This document shows positions 37,107-45,587 of a DNA stretch of 64,000 nucleotides, piece after piece. The stretch's first letter is position 1; every line of letters starts with the position of its first letter. Made by a program: the position numbers and the translations under genes. The stretch lies in the NCBI RefSeq assembly GCF_005490985.1, contig NZ_CP027869.1, positions 372,001-436,000 of the forward strand. Direction: 5' to 3'. Under the pieces are notes generated by a model. That model was not told where the DNA came from. It searched no databases and saw nothing but the letters and a program-made list of their open reading frames with translations. Origin of the DNA: Curtobacterium sp. SGAir0471 (GTDB lineage: Bacteria; Actinomycetota; Actinomycetes; Actinomycetales; Microbacteriaceae).

Positions 37107-38300
37107 ATCACCACGCTGCAGTTCCCCGACGGCTTCCTCTGGGGTGCCGCCACCGCCGCCCACCAGATCGAGGGCAACAACGTCAACAGCAATTGGTGGG
37201 TGCACGAGCACGAACCCGACACCACCATCGTCGAGCCCTCCGGCGACGCCGCGGACAGCTACCACCGCTACCGCGAGGACATCCGCATCGCCGCCGACCT
37301 CGGCCTGAACTCCTACCGGTTCAGCATCGAGTGGGCGCGCATCGAGCCCGAGCGCGGGTACGTCTCCCGCGCCGAGGTCGACCACTACCGCCGGATGGTC
37401 GAGGCGTGCCACGAGGCCGGCATCGAGCCGATCGTCACGCTCATGCACTTCACCGTCCCGCGCTGGTTCGAGCGCGACGGCTTATGGCGCGCGGACGACG
37501 CGGCCGACCTGTTCGCCCGCTACACCGAGGCTGCCCTCCCGGTCGTGCAGGACGGCGTCCGCTACGTCTGCACGATCAACGAGCCGAACATCGCCGCGAT
37601 GCTCGCCGGGGGCGAGGACGCCGCGAACCTCGTCGCGTACGGCCTGCCGAACCCCGACCTGCACGTGGCGGACCAGCTGCTCGCGTCGCACCGGCGCTCC
37701 CGCGAGGTCCTGTCACAGGTCCCCGGCATCCAGTCCGGCTGGACCATCGCCACGCAGGCGTTCCGCGCGAACGGCGAGCCCGGTTCCGAGGAGATGCTCC
37801 GCGAGTACGGGTACCCGCGCGACGACTGGTACCTCGAGCAGGCGGCGGGCGACGACTTCCTCGGCGTGCAGGCCTACACCCGCACGTTCATCGGGCCCTC
37901 CGGTCCGCTACCCGTGTCGGAGACGAGCGAGACGACCCTGACCGGGTGGGAGTTCTACCCCGAGGCCTCGGCCGACGGACTCCGCAGCGCGTGGGAACTC
38001 TCCGGTCACGTCCCGCTGATGATCACCGAGAACGGCATCGCCACCGCCGATGACTCCCGCCGGGTCGCCTACACGCAGGGTGCGCTCGAGGGGATCCACC
38101 GCTGCATCGAGGACGGCATCGAGGTCCTGGGCTACCAGCACTGGTCGCTCCTCGACAACTACGAGTGGGCGTCCGGCTACCGGCCCACGTTCGGACTCGT
38201 CGCGTGGGACCGCGAGACCTTCGCGCGGACGCCGAAGGACTCGGCGCGCTGGTACGGCAGGATCGCGCAGGCGAACGCACTCGAGACGCGTCGCGACTGA
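37107..38300 (+). CDS. bglB: Beta-glucosidase, glycoside hydrolase family 1, apparent ATC start
   Basis: A GH1 enzyme of 397 residues when begun at 37107. Its N-terminus TTLQFPDGFLWGAATAAHQI is the standard GH1 opening with the sugar-binding Gln. Acid/base Glu sits in CTINEPNIA near 158, nucleophile Glu in ITENGIA near 306, and the aglycone-side Trp in YQHWSLLDNYEW. No ATG, GTG or TTG precedes this segment in frame: the codon where Met is expected is ATC, six bases after AAAGGA. Later GTG codons (37197/37200) would delete the essential first strand. It is last in the importer operon, and likely hydrolyses cellobiose or other beta-glucosides. Confidence 0.85.
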   Translation: MTTLQFPDGFLWGAATAAHQIEGNNVNSNWWVHEHEPDTTIVEPSGDAADSYHRYREDIRIAADLGLNSYRFSIEWARIEPERGYVSRAEVDHYRRMVEACHEAGIEPIVTLMHFTVPRWFERDGLWRADDAADLFARYTEAALPVVQDGVRYVCTINEPNIAAMLAGGEDAANLVAYGLPNPDLHVADQLLASHRRSREVLSQVPGIQSGWTIATQAFRANGEPGSEEMLREYGYPRDDWYLEQAAGDDFLGVQAYTRTFIGPSGPLPVSETSETTLTGWEFYPEASADGLRSAWELSGHVPLMITENGIATADDSRRVAYTQGALEGIHRCIEDGIEVLGYQHWSLLDNYEWASGYRPTFGLVAWDRETFARTPKDSARWYGRIAQANALETRRD

Positions 38301-38336
38301 CGTGTGGTGACTGATGCGTGGTGACTGACGCGTGGT
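38295..38336 (+). repeat. 14-bp tandem repeat, three copies
   Basis: GACTGACGTGTGGT, GACTGATGCGTGGT and GACTGACGCGTGGT follow each other from the beta-glucosidase stop codon. Units differ at one or two pyrimidine positions. Confidence 0.8.
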
Positions 38337-38361
38337 GACCGTCGCGACCCCGTGACGGTCT

Positions 38362-38393
38362 GGAGGCGCGGTGCCAGCTGGTACCGCGCCTCC
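38362..38393. terminator. Bidirectional terminator hairpin of the GGAGGC family
   Basis: GGAGGCGCGGTGCCAG (38362-38377) pairs with CTGGTACCGCGCCTCC (38378-38393) with one G-T pair. It lies between the beta-glucosidase (plus) and ankyrin-repeat gene (minus). The left flank is TCT and the right flank CGTCC, a hybrid of the two family variants. Confidence 0.8.
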
Positions 38394-38414
38394 CGTCCGC
38401 CGTGGGTCACGCGA

Positions 38415-39341
38415 TCAGCGGGTCGCCTCGTCGCTGGAGGGGTCGTCGGCCGAGTACGCCTCACCGACGGCGTGCGCGTCGAACCAGGCGAGCAGCACCT
38501 CTTCCGCCTTGCGGGAGCCGCGCTCGCGGGCGAGGTCGAGCGCCGTGCGGCCCTCGGCGTCGAGCACCGTGACGTCCGCCCCACGCTCGATCAGTGCCTC
38601 GGTGGTGCCGCGTCGGTCGAACCAGGCGGCGGCGTGCAGCGGGGCGAAGCCCCAGCGCGGATCGACCTCGTCGATGCCGGTCGGGTCCGCGCCGAACCCG
38701 TCGAGTTCGAGCGAGAGCCCCCCGACGTCCCCGTGACCCGCGGCGCGCACCGCGGGCGCCGCCCACTCGAGCCAACCGTCCGGCACCGGGCCGTGCCAGC
38801 CGTGGGCGGGGCGCTCCTGCAGCTCGGACCACGCCGACTCGGCGACGGGACGGACCTCGATCACGACGTCACGGAAGTGCACCGCGAGCTCGCCGGTGGG
38901 GGAGAGCAGGAGCCGGAGTTCCCAGACGTCCGCGTCGACGTGCGCGATCTCGCCGCGGGAGACCTGCACGTCGCCGGCCGTGACGGCGAGCGGTGCGGTG
39001 TCCTCGGGCTCGAGCACGGCGCGGTGGAAGGTGAGCGTCACGCGGGCGTGGTTCCAGCGGCGCCACAGGCCGTCCGGGGTGTCGAGGACCTCGTCGGTCC
39101 GCACCACGACGACCATCCGGGCCGTGTGCGTGGGTGCCTCGTCGATGCCCGCCGCGTCGCCGTCGGGGGTCGCGGTGACCTGCCAGTCGGCGATGCGTGC
39201 CTCGTTCCAGGTCACGGACGCGAGGGCGGCGACGGACGGCGGTGCGTCGGTGACCAGGCGGGCGAGGTGCTCGGCGTAGCCCTCGACGTCCTCGAGGGAG
39301 ACGTACCCGACTCCGGGCCATCCCACTCGACTCCATCGCAC
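38415..39341 (-). CDS. Ankyrin-repeat-containing protein
   Basis: A 308-residue protein. The first 190 residues form a beta-rich region I do not recognise (WNEARIADWQVTATPDG, MVVVVRTDEVLD). From about residue 205 two to three ankyrin-like repeats follow (RWGFAPLHAAAWFDRRGTTE, GADVTVLDAEGRTALDLARE). No signal peptide. GTG start at 39341. It lies alone between the beta-glucosidase locus and the polysaccharide cluster. The function is unknown; ankyrin repeats suggest protein binding. Confidence 0.72.
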   Translation of the reverse strand: MRWSRVGWPGVGYVSLEDVEGYAEHLARLVTDAPPSVAALASVTWNEARIADWQVTATPDGDAAGIDEAPTHTARMVVVVRTDEVLDTPDGLWRRWNHARVTLTFHRAVLEPEDTAPLAVTAGDVQVSRGEIAHVDADVWELRLLLSPTGELAVHFRDVVIEVRPVAESAWSELQERPAHGWHGPVPDGWLEWAAPAVRAAGHGDVGGLSLELDGFGADPTGIDEVDPRWGFAPLHAAAWFDRRGTTEALIERGADVTVLDAEGRTALDLARERGSRKAEEVLLAWFDAHAVGEAYSADDPSSDEATR

Positions 39342-39362
39342 GGGGTCGAGCCTACCGACGAG

Positions 39363-40718
39363 TCAATCGACGACGCGGTCGCGTTCGCGGCGCGGGACGA
39401 GCGCGTCCTCGGCCAACACCACACCGCGGTGCGCGTCGTGCGGATCAGGGCGTCGCACGTCCTCCAGAGGAGGGCCCGACTCCTGCGCTGCTCGGGCCGA
39501 CCACTGTCCGCACAGCGCGACCGCGAGCCAGAGCACCGTGGACGCGGCCGACATCGTCGCGAACCCGGAGTAGCAGAAGCCCAGGAAGACTCCGACCACG
39601 ACGGCGAGACGAGCACCGACGGGCGCGGACCTGTCGAACGAGGGACGGAGGAGGACGAGCACGAAGACAACCACCGGGATCAGCCCCAGGTCGAATGCCA
39701 GGATCGCGAAGGAGTTCTCGAGGCTCGTGCGGAGGACGGCTCCCTTGAGCTGCCACGCTGCGCCCCAGCCGCCGCCGATGAACGTGTGGTCCCAGATGTG
39801 CTCGACGATGTACCGCGCGGCCGCTCCCCGTGCTGAGGCGGAGCTGCCGTCGTCGCCGGTCACTCGTTCGACCAGACCGCTGAGCAGTGACGTCCGCACG
39901 GCCACGAGCACCGCTGCACAACCACTGATGACGATCGTCAGGACCGCGACGAAGGAACGTGTCGAGCGCACGACGACCCAGAGCGTCCCGGCGAGAGCAA
40001 CCGCGGTCGGCGCTCGTGACGCCGTGAGGACGACCGTGCTCAGGAGCACCAGCGCGACGACCAGTCGGATCGGGGCGCGACGGACGAATGAGGCCAGCGG
40101 GATGGCGACAGCAGCGGCGAACCCGAGGTCGAGCGGACTGTCCAGCGTCCCCCGAGGGCGGAACTGGCCGGTTCCGACGGCCCCGCGACCACCGACCGGT
40201 CCCCACGGCAGGTCAGATCGGAGAACGACCTGGATGACGACCACCGCAGCCACGACGAGCATCACCCCGATGACGACCACGGCCAGTCGGCGCAGGGTCC
40301 CGGGGACGGCCCGTTCGCTCGTGCGCGCGACGAAGCAGAACAGCATCGGTGCCAGGACGGCGTTGGTCAGCCCGAGGAGCGACGTCGGCCCGCTCCCGAC
40401 GACGGCCTGCACCACGAGCAGGAACGCGACCACCACCAGGCCTGCGTACCAACCGCGGCGCGGTGGCACCTCGGCGGCCACGCTGCTCCACTGACTACGG
40501 AGGCCGAACACGCAGTGCACGATGACCAGGATCGTTGCTGGATGGAGTGCGGCGTTCCCTTCCCAGGCGCCGACGAGGAGTCCTCCGGCCGTGGACGGGA
40601 CGAGGAGGCGGAGTGCGATGACGGCGGAGAGGGTCACCACCGGCCGCGACTGCTGCGTCGTGACGACGACGAGGCAGAACACGACCCAGATTGCCAAACG
40701 GAGCAGCTCCACGGTCAA
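39363..40718 (-). CDS. Polysaccharide polymerase, Wzy/O-antigen-ligase-like
   Basis: A 451-residue polytopic protein with about twelve helices and a large extracytoplasmic loop with RPRGTLDSPLDLGF. The later segment HIWDHTFIGGGWGAAWQLKG has the H-x-x-(G)-rich pattern of Wzy/WaaL proteins. It likely joins lipid-linked repeat units outside the membrane. TTG start overlaps the flippase stop by 4 bp. Last gene of a six-gene minus-strand run. The polar C-terminal tail is His/Asp/Arg-rich. Confidence 0.75.
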   Translation of the reverse strand: MTVELLRLAIWVVFCLVVVTTQQSRPVVTLSAVIALRLLVPSTAGGLLVGAWEGNAALHPATILVIVHCVFGLRSQWSSVAAEVPPRRGWYAGLVVVAFLLVVQAVVGSGPTSLLGLTNAVLAPMLFCFVARTSERAVPGTLRRLAVVVIGVMLVVAAVVVIQVVLRSDLPWGPVGGRGAVGTGQFRPRGTLDSPLDLGFAAAVAIPLASFVRRAPIRLVVALVLLSTVVLTASRAPTAVALAGTLWVVVRSTRSFVAVLTIVISGCAAVLVAVRTSLLSGLVERVTGDDGSSASARGAAARYIVEHIWDHTFIGGGWGAAWQLKGAVLRTSLENSFAILAFDLGLIPVVVFVLVLLRPSFDRSAPVGARLAVVVGVFLGFCYSGFATMSAASTVLWLAVALCGQWSARAAQESGPPLEDVRRPDPHDAHRGVVLAEDALVPRRERDRVVD

Positions 40719-42025
40719 CTCCTGATCAGGTTCCGTCGGACGAGCCGGATGGTCTCGGTGGCGAGGTACCGTGCGTCAGTGGGACGGACGGCGTAGAAGT
40801 CACGCGTCCGAGCGCCGGTGAGGCGAGCCGCCCCACGCACGCTGCCGTTGCTCGAGAGCAGATTGCCGATGAGCGCCGCCGTCGCCGCCCCGACGGCACC
40901 GAGGATCGGGACGAGCGTCACGAGGCAGACGATGTTCGCGATGCACCCGACCGTGATGCTCATACTGCGCAGCTCGGGTCCCCCGCGGGCGGTCAGGGTG
41001 CTCCCGGCGATCGAGCCCGGTACACCGATCACGACGGCCACGATCGACACGGCCATCACCGGGACCGATGCGGCGAACGCGCCGCCGAACACGAACGGGA
41101 CCCAGAGCGGTGCACTGATCCCGAGGGGCACCGCGATCGTGACGGCGAGCACGAACGCAGACCGAGCGACCCGGGGCACCCGCACATCGTCTGCTTCCTG
41201 CGCATCACTGGAGAGCATCACCTCACGAACCGCGTTGGTGACGATCGAGGGGACTTCTGCCACGTTGACCGCCACAGCGTAGAGCCCGAGCTGCTCGGCG
41301 TCCGCGAGCGGGAGCACCAGGAGCTGATCGAGACGGATGAGCAGCACCCCGGCCGCAGAGCCGAGCCAGCTGCGGAGCGAGAAGCTCAGCATCGGGATCG
41401 CCTGCACCACCGTCGCGCTGCCGCTGGGTGGGGTCGCGCGCGGCATGAACAGGTACACGAGGCCGCCGACGATCGGGGAGATCGCGACGAGGGCGACGGC
41501 GGCGGGGAGATCGAGACGATCGACTGCAGCCAGCACCAGTGTGCCGGAGATCTTGACGCTGGCTGCGATGATCCGTTCGGCAGTCACGAAGCCCCAGGCA
41601 TGACGACCGGCCGCACGACCACGAAGGAGCGCGACGAAGAGTGCGGGGGTGGTGGCAGCCGTGGCGACGGTCACGAGGGCGGTCAGGTCGACGGTATCGC
41701 TCCCCACGATGACCGGCGCTGCGACCCCTACGGCAGCCAGTGCCGCGATCCCGCCGACGGTGAGCAGCAGCCAGGCGAGCCACCACCCGGATCGTGCCAC
41801 GCGACGGCCGGAGGCGATCGTCTGGGTGACGGCGTCGGGGATGCCGAACGTGCCGATCGACAGCGCGAGGAGGAACGGTGCCGTCACGGCAGCGAGTTCT
41901 CCTCGACCGTCGACACCGAGCGAGTGTGCCAGGAACGGAGCCATGACGAAGGTCGCGGCCGGCGGGAAGACGTTGCCCACGACCAGGACGAGGGTGCTCG
42001 CCGTGATCGGTCGGCGGGCGCTCAC
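40715..42025 (-). CDS. Wzx-type polysaccharide flippase (MOP superfamily)
   Basis: A 436-residue protein with about 12-14 hydrophobic helices and family features: VGNVFPPAATFVMAPFLAHS at the start and LLIRLDQLLVLPLADAEQLG in the middle. Wzx proteins flip lipid-linked repeat units across the membrane for Wzy. GTG start overlaps the glycosyltransferase stop by 4 bp. Membership rests on hydropathy and these motifs. Confidence 0.8.
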   Translation of the reverse strand: MSARRPITASTLVLVVGNVFPPAATFVMAPFLAHSLGVDGRGELAAVTAPFLLALSIGTFGIPDAVTQTIASGRRVARSGWWLAWLLLTVGGIAALAAVGVAAPVIVGSDTVDLTALVTVATAATTPALFVALLRGRAAGRHAWGFVTAERIIAASVKISGTLVLAAVDRLDLPAAVALVAISPIVGGLVYLFMPRATPPSGSATVVQAIPMLSFSLRSWLGSAAGVLLIRLDQLLVLPLADAEQLGLYAVAVNVAEVPSIVTNAVREVMLSSDAQEADDVRVPRVARSAFVLAVTIAVPLGISAPLWVPFVFGGAFAASVPVMAVSIVAVVIGVPGSIAGSTLTARGGPELRSMSITVGCIANIVCLVTLVPILGAVGAATAALIGNLLSSNGSVRGAARLTGARTRDFYAVRPTDARYLATETIRLVRRNLIRS

Positions 42026-42900
42026 GGGCTGGTCTCGGCGCGCACGATCTGCAGCAGGTCGGGCGTCAGGGTCGCCGCGATCTGTTGGTCGTTGCCCCCA
42101 TCCGTCCCGTTGCTCCGTGACAGCGCCGACCGCTGTCCGCCGACGATCGTCCGCCAGACCCGAGGGGTGGCGTCGACCTGCGCGACACGCACGCCGTGCG
42201 CGATCGCCCGAGCCGTCAGCCAGACGTCGTCGGCGTGCGGCGCGGTCTCCCGGAAACCGGCGCCGTCGGCCCGCAGAGCGTCGAGGAGCGCAGGCGGGTA
42301 GAGGACCCCGGAGACGCCGGTCAGGAACGACGCATGCGACGGGGTGGTGCTCCGACACGGCGGCCAGGTCATGTACGGAGCCAGCGTCGAGTCTGTTGTG
42401 AGGACGATCTGGTGAGCGCGGTGACAGTGGACGGTGTCCGGTGCCGCGGTGTGGGCATCCAGCAACACTCGAAGCCACGCGCGGCCGTACCGGACGTCGT
42501 CATCCGCCGTGACGAGTGGGAGCGTGTGGTGCTCCTCCGACTGCACGTACGGCCACCACTTGCCGTGCGGACCGACCGGCTCCCCGACTCGCAGCTCGAG
42601 ACCACGGGCGATGAGCCGACGAAGCGGACGGGAGCGCAGCGCGCGCATGCGATCGGCCTCGTCGTCGACCCAGAGGACGAGGCGCTGAGGCCGCACGCTT
42701 CCGCTCACGATGGACTCGATCGCCAGCGACACCGAGCGGAGACGTCGGCCGTGCGAGGTGAGCGAGACGACGACGGGTGCGGAGCCGGTCACTGGACGCG
42801 TCCTGACGAGGTAGATCGCGGCACGGCAGAGCTGTGGCACGGAGACCAGCGCGGCGATCGCCGCGCGGCGGATGAAGGATGCACGAGGAGCGAGCGTCAT
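42022..42900 (-). CDS. Glycosyltransferase (GT-A-like) of the polysaccharide cluster
   Basis: A 292-residue protein. It opens with a basic region and one hydrophobic segment, then VVVSLTSHGRRL and LPLVTADDDVRYGRAWL near residues 128-144, where DDD is a GT-A metal-binding motif. ETAPHADDVWLTARAIAHG near residue 220 is like acceptor-side acidic motifs in GT2-related enzymes. ATG overlaps the upstream Alg13-like stop by 4 bp. The donor sugar is unknown. Confidence 0.75.
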   Translation of the reverse strand: MTLAPRASFIRRAAIAALVSVPQLCRAAIYLVRTRPVTGSAPVVVSLTSHGRRLRSVSLAIESIVSGSVRPQRLVLWVDDEADRMRALRSRPLRRLIARGLELRVGEPVGPHGKWWPYVQSEEHHTLPLVTADDDVRYGRAWLRVLLDAHTAAPDTVHCHRAHQIVLTTDSTLAPYMTWPPCRSTTPSHASFLTGVSGVLYPPALLDALRADGAGFRETAPHADDVWLTARAIAHGVRVAQVDATPRVWRTIVGGQRSALSRSNGTDGGNDQQIAATLTPDLLQIVRAETSP

Positions 42901-43421
42901 GCCACGCTCCGGAGGATGCGCCAGACGTCGGCCCGGAAGCGCGTGGCGTTCTCGGCAGATCGGTCAGCTGCGAGACGGCACCGTCGCCGCCGGACGGTGC
43001 CGTCCTGCTGGTCTTCCTCGGCGAGAGCGGCAGCGAGTCGTCCTGCGGCCCGGAGATCGAGGGCCAGCCCAGCGCGGTCGAGCTCCTGCGCGAAGAGGAC
43101 CTGGTGGTCGTCCACGTGCTCGTCGAACGCGACCTGCCGGCCGAGGACGAGGGGCCAGGCTTCCGCCGCGAGCGCGCCGAAGACGGTGCCGGGGCTGCAC
43201 TGGCTGACGACCACGTCGGCCCACGCGAGGGAGGTCTGCATGCTCGGCGCGTCGAGGTAGTCAGCGGCGGCACGGACGTTCGGGAGGCCGCAGGTCCAGG
43301 CGCCGACACCGTACTGGACGACCCACTCGTCGTGCGGTCGGGTCAGGAGTACCTGTTGTGCGGCGTCGAGGAGGCGTTGGAACGGCTGCTCGTGCGTACC
43401 CACGGTGAGGAGTACTCTCAT
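42897..43421 (-). CDS. Alg13-like glycosyltransferase catalytic subunit
   Basis: A 174-residue GT-B C-terminal-half protein. MRVLLTVGTHEQPFQRLLDA at the start and VVVSQCSPGTVFGALAAEAW in the middle match the UDP-sugar-binding half of MurG/Alg13-type enzymes. It pairs with the Alg14-like gene upstream (4-bp overlap). Such split pairs (PssD/PssE, Cps14F/Cps14G) transfer the second sugar in exopolysaccharide repeat units. Confidence 0.82.
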   Translation of the reverse strand: MRVLLTVGTHEQPFQRLLDAAQQVLLTRPHDEWVVQYGVGAWTCGLPNVRAAADYLDAPSMQTSLAWADVVVSQCSPGTVFGALAAEAWPLVLGRQVAFDEHVDDHQVLFAQELDRAGLALDLRAAGRLAAALAEEDQQDGTVRRRRCRLAADRSAENATRFRADVWRILRSVA

Positions 43422-43873
43422 CGGCTGGCCCCCACCCGTTCGCGTCGCGGGAACCCCGCGAGCTGACCGTCCCACTGGGCGATGAAGCAGTCCGTCACCG
43501 GACGGACCAACTTCGCGGTGAGCGTCGGGTTGTCGATCCGGTCGACGCACTCGATGAAGACGGTGCGCGTCCGGAAGAACACCTTCCCGAGCCAGAAGAA
43601 GGGCACCGCTGCGGCCGCTCCGCTGCTGACGATCATCTCCGGTCGTTCTCGGTACAGCGTCCGCGCGGCGATCGCGAGGTTCCGGACGAGCGCCGTGATG
43701 CTCCGGTTCGTCGGCCAGTGCAGGCCGTAGGTCCGGTGCCCGGCGATCTTGGCGATCGCGTCGGGCTTCAGGAAGGTCGCGATGGCGACGTCTGTGCCGT
43801 CCGGCGCGGGGAGGAGTGCGAGCAGCTGGTCGAGATGACCGCCACTGCTGCAGACGAAGAGGATGTTGGTCAT
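43418..43873 (-). CDS. Alg14-like glycosyltransferase membrane/acceptor subunit
   Basis: A 151-residue partner of the Alg13-like protein. The N-terminus TNILFVCSSGGHLDQLLAL is the Alg14/PssD signature. VSSGAAAAVPFFWLGKVFFR and FIECVDRIDNPTLTAKLVRP continue the GT-B N-terminal half. ATG overlaps the upstream glycosyltransferase stop by 4 bp. It recruits the catalytic subunit to the membrane in characterised systems. Confidence 0.84.
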   Translation of the reverse strand: MTNILFVCSSGGHLDQLLALLPAPDGTDVAIATFLKPDAIAKIAGHRTYGLHWPTNRSITALVRNLAIAARTLYRERPEMIVSSGAAAAVPFFWLGKVFFRTRTVFIECVDRIDNPTLTAKLVRPVTDCFIAQWDGQLAGFPRRERVGASR

Positions 43874-44976
43874 GCCGGAGACTCCAGGAGGTCGTGTGCG
43901 CGTCGCTCCCACCGGGTGACCGCGTGGTTCAGCGTCACCGGTTCGATGTAGGCGTCGCAGTCGTCGAGTGCTGGCCGTGGCGTGTGCAGTCGTGCGCGCA
44001 GACGGGCTTGCAGGTCTGCTGCGGATCCGTTCTCGAAGAGTTCGAGGAGGTCGTTCCGGACCCCGAGGAGCGACTGCATCTCCGACGGTCCGATGGTGCT
44101 CGCCGCGAGCACCGGCGTCCCGACAGCGAGCGCTTCGAGGAGGACGATCCCCCAGGCTTCGCTCCGAGCGCTGTGGACGAGCACGTCGGCTGCGGCGATG
44201 AAGGAGTACGGCTCGGCGTGAGCGCCTTCGACAGACACTCGGAGGAGACCTCTCGGATCGCGGTACCGAGCGAGCTCGTCGGAGAGCGGGCCTGCACCGA
44301 CGACGCGCCAGTGCACTGGCACGCCGAGGCCTTCGAGGGCTGCGAGCGTGACGTCCAGCCCTTTCCGGCGGATGAGGCTGCCCACCGAGACGACGGTGAA
44401 GGCGTCGTCGCGTTCGCACGGGGACGCCGCCGCGGCCGATCGGATCGCAACAGGGTCGACCGTGCTCGGGATGACGGCAGGGCGGTGGTCGAGACCGTAG
44501 ACGTCGGTCATGGCGTCGGCGACGGTGTGCGTGTTGGCGGACAGGAGCGGTCGAGCGCGGAAGACGGATCCGATCAGGCGCTGCTTGAGCCGGCCGAAGC
44601 GGATGTACTCGGCGTGATCGGTCGGGTCGAGGTCCTCGCAGTAGTTGAAGACGTGGTGGGCGACGGATCGGGATCGGTCGATCATGGCGCACGCGAGGAT
44701 CGACGACCAGAGCTTCACGATGACGAGCGATCGCGGTAGTGCCCGGAGGACTGCGTGCAACCGACGTGCGACGTCGACGGTCGCCGCATGGCTCTCGACA
44801 CCGAGGACGAGCACGGCGACGTTCGGGCGCAGTAGCGGAACGAGGCCACCCCCACCCGAATGGAGGATCACGGTGACACGATGGCCGTTCTCGGCGAGTC
44901 GGTTGGCGACGTTGACCGTCTGGCGTTCGGCGCCGCCGAAGCGAAGGTGCGGTTGCACGAAGATGTAGGAAGACAT
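43870..44976 (-). CDS. GT4-family glycosyltransferase
   Basis: A 368-residue GT-B enzyme. N-terminal QPHLRFGGAERQTVNVANRL is the acceptor-side glycine-rich loop. VVSVGSLIRRKGLDVTLAAL and SARSEAWGIVLLEALAVGTP carry the donor-binding E-x7-E motif. ATG 44976 has GAAGGG four bases upstream. A second ATG six codons earlier (44994) could be used from a leaderless transcript because TATAAC lies seven bases before it. First gene of the minus-strand polysaccharide run. Confidence 0.85.
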   Translation of the reverse strand: MSSYIFVQPHLRFGGAERQTVNVANRLAENGHRVTVILHSGGGGLVPLLRPNVAVLVLGVESHAATVDVARRLHAVLRALPRSLVIVKLWSSILACAMIDRSRSVAHHVFNYCEDLDPTDHAEYIRFGRLKQRLIGSVFRARPLLSANTHTVADAMTDVYGLDHRPAVIPSTVDPVAIRSAAAASPCERDDAFTVVSVGSLIRRKGLDVTLAALEGLGVPVHWRVVGAGPLSDELARYRDPRGLLRVSVEGAHAEPYSFIAAADVLVHSARSEAWGIVLLEALAVGTPVLAASTIGPSEMQSLLGVRNDLLELFENGSAADLQARLRARLHTPRPALDDCDAYIEPVTLNHAVTRWERRAHDLLESPA

Positions 44977-44987
44977 GCGGCCCTTCG

Positions 44988-45016
44988 TTGTCATCTAGGA
45001 TGTTATATATTAACTC
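44988..45016. promoter_or_regulatory. AT-rich divergent promoter region
   Basis: A sharply AT-rich stretch (TTATATATTAACT, 45003-45015) in otherwise GC-rich DNA, between the divergent GT4 gene and acetyltransferase gene. TTGTCA (44988-44993) can be a plus-strand -35, and TATAAC (45007-45002, minus) a -10 for the polysaccharide run. Confidence 0.5.
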
Positions 45017-45033
45017 TACGCGAGAGGAATTCA

Positions 45034-45576
45034 ATGCGCAATCGGGCATCGCTCCGCATCCCCCGGCCCTGGGTGTTCGCCGTCGTGTCACGCCTTGCGG
45101 GGGGTGACGTTGCGGCCCGGCGGTTGGGCGTCGCGGTCGGGACCGGTTGCCGGATCTACTCCTGCCGCGTCGCATCCGAGTACTCGATGGTCTCCATCGG
45201 CAACGACACGACGATCTCCGTCGACGTGCTCTTCGTCACCCACGACGGCACCGGCTGGCTGTACCGGGACGAGCGGGGCCGTCGGTACCGGTACGCTCCG
45301 GTCAGCGTGGGAGATCGATGCTTCATCGGGGCCCGGGCCACGCTGATGCCAGGTGTCCGGATCGGTTCCGACTCCGTGGTCGCCGCGGGAGCGGTCGTCA
45401 CTGAGTCGGTGCCGGACGGTTCGATCGTCGGGGGCGTGCCCGCGAGGGTGATCGGTCGGACGCGCGACCTCCTTGCGAAGATCGAGACCTGGCCGGCTGA
45501 GGACGACAAGTGCGGGCGAACCGCTGCGGAGCGGATCGCATCCATCGCTGAGGGGCACCGGCCGCTCCGGCGATGA
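45034..45576 (+). CDS. Hexapeptide-repeat acyltransferase (putative acetyltransferase)
   Basis: A 180-residue left-handed beta-helix transferase. Repeats run through VSIGNDTTISVDVLFVTHDG and IGARATLMPGVRIGSDSVVA, ending VGGVPARVIG. The conserved His of the active site is in VTHDG. GAGAGGAATTC precedes the ATG. It stands opposite the other polysaccharide genes and probably O-acetylates a sugar in the polymer. Confidence 0.83.
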   Translation: MRNRASLRIPRPWVFAVVSRLAGGDVAARRLGVAVGTGCRIYSCRVASEYSMVSIGNDTTISVDVLFVTHDGTGWLYRDERGRRYRYAPVSVGDRCFIGARATLMPGVRIGSDSVVAAGAVVTESVPDGSIVGGVPARVIGRTRDLLAKIETWPAEDDKCGRTAAERIASIAEGHRPLRR

Positions 45577-45587
45577 GTCGACGCCGA

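Noticed and set aside
37197..38300. Beta-glucosidase starting at the GTG codons 37197 or 37200
   Set aside because: This would remove the conserved opening strand and Gln of the sugar site that are encoded intact upstream, next to a good ribosome-binding site.
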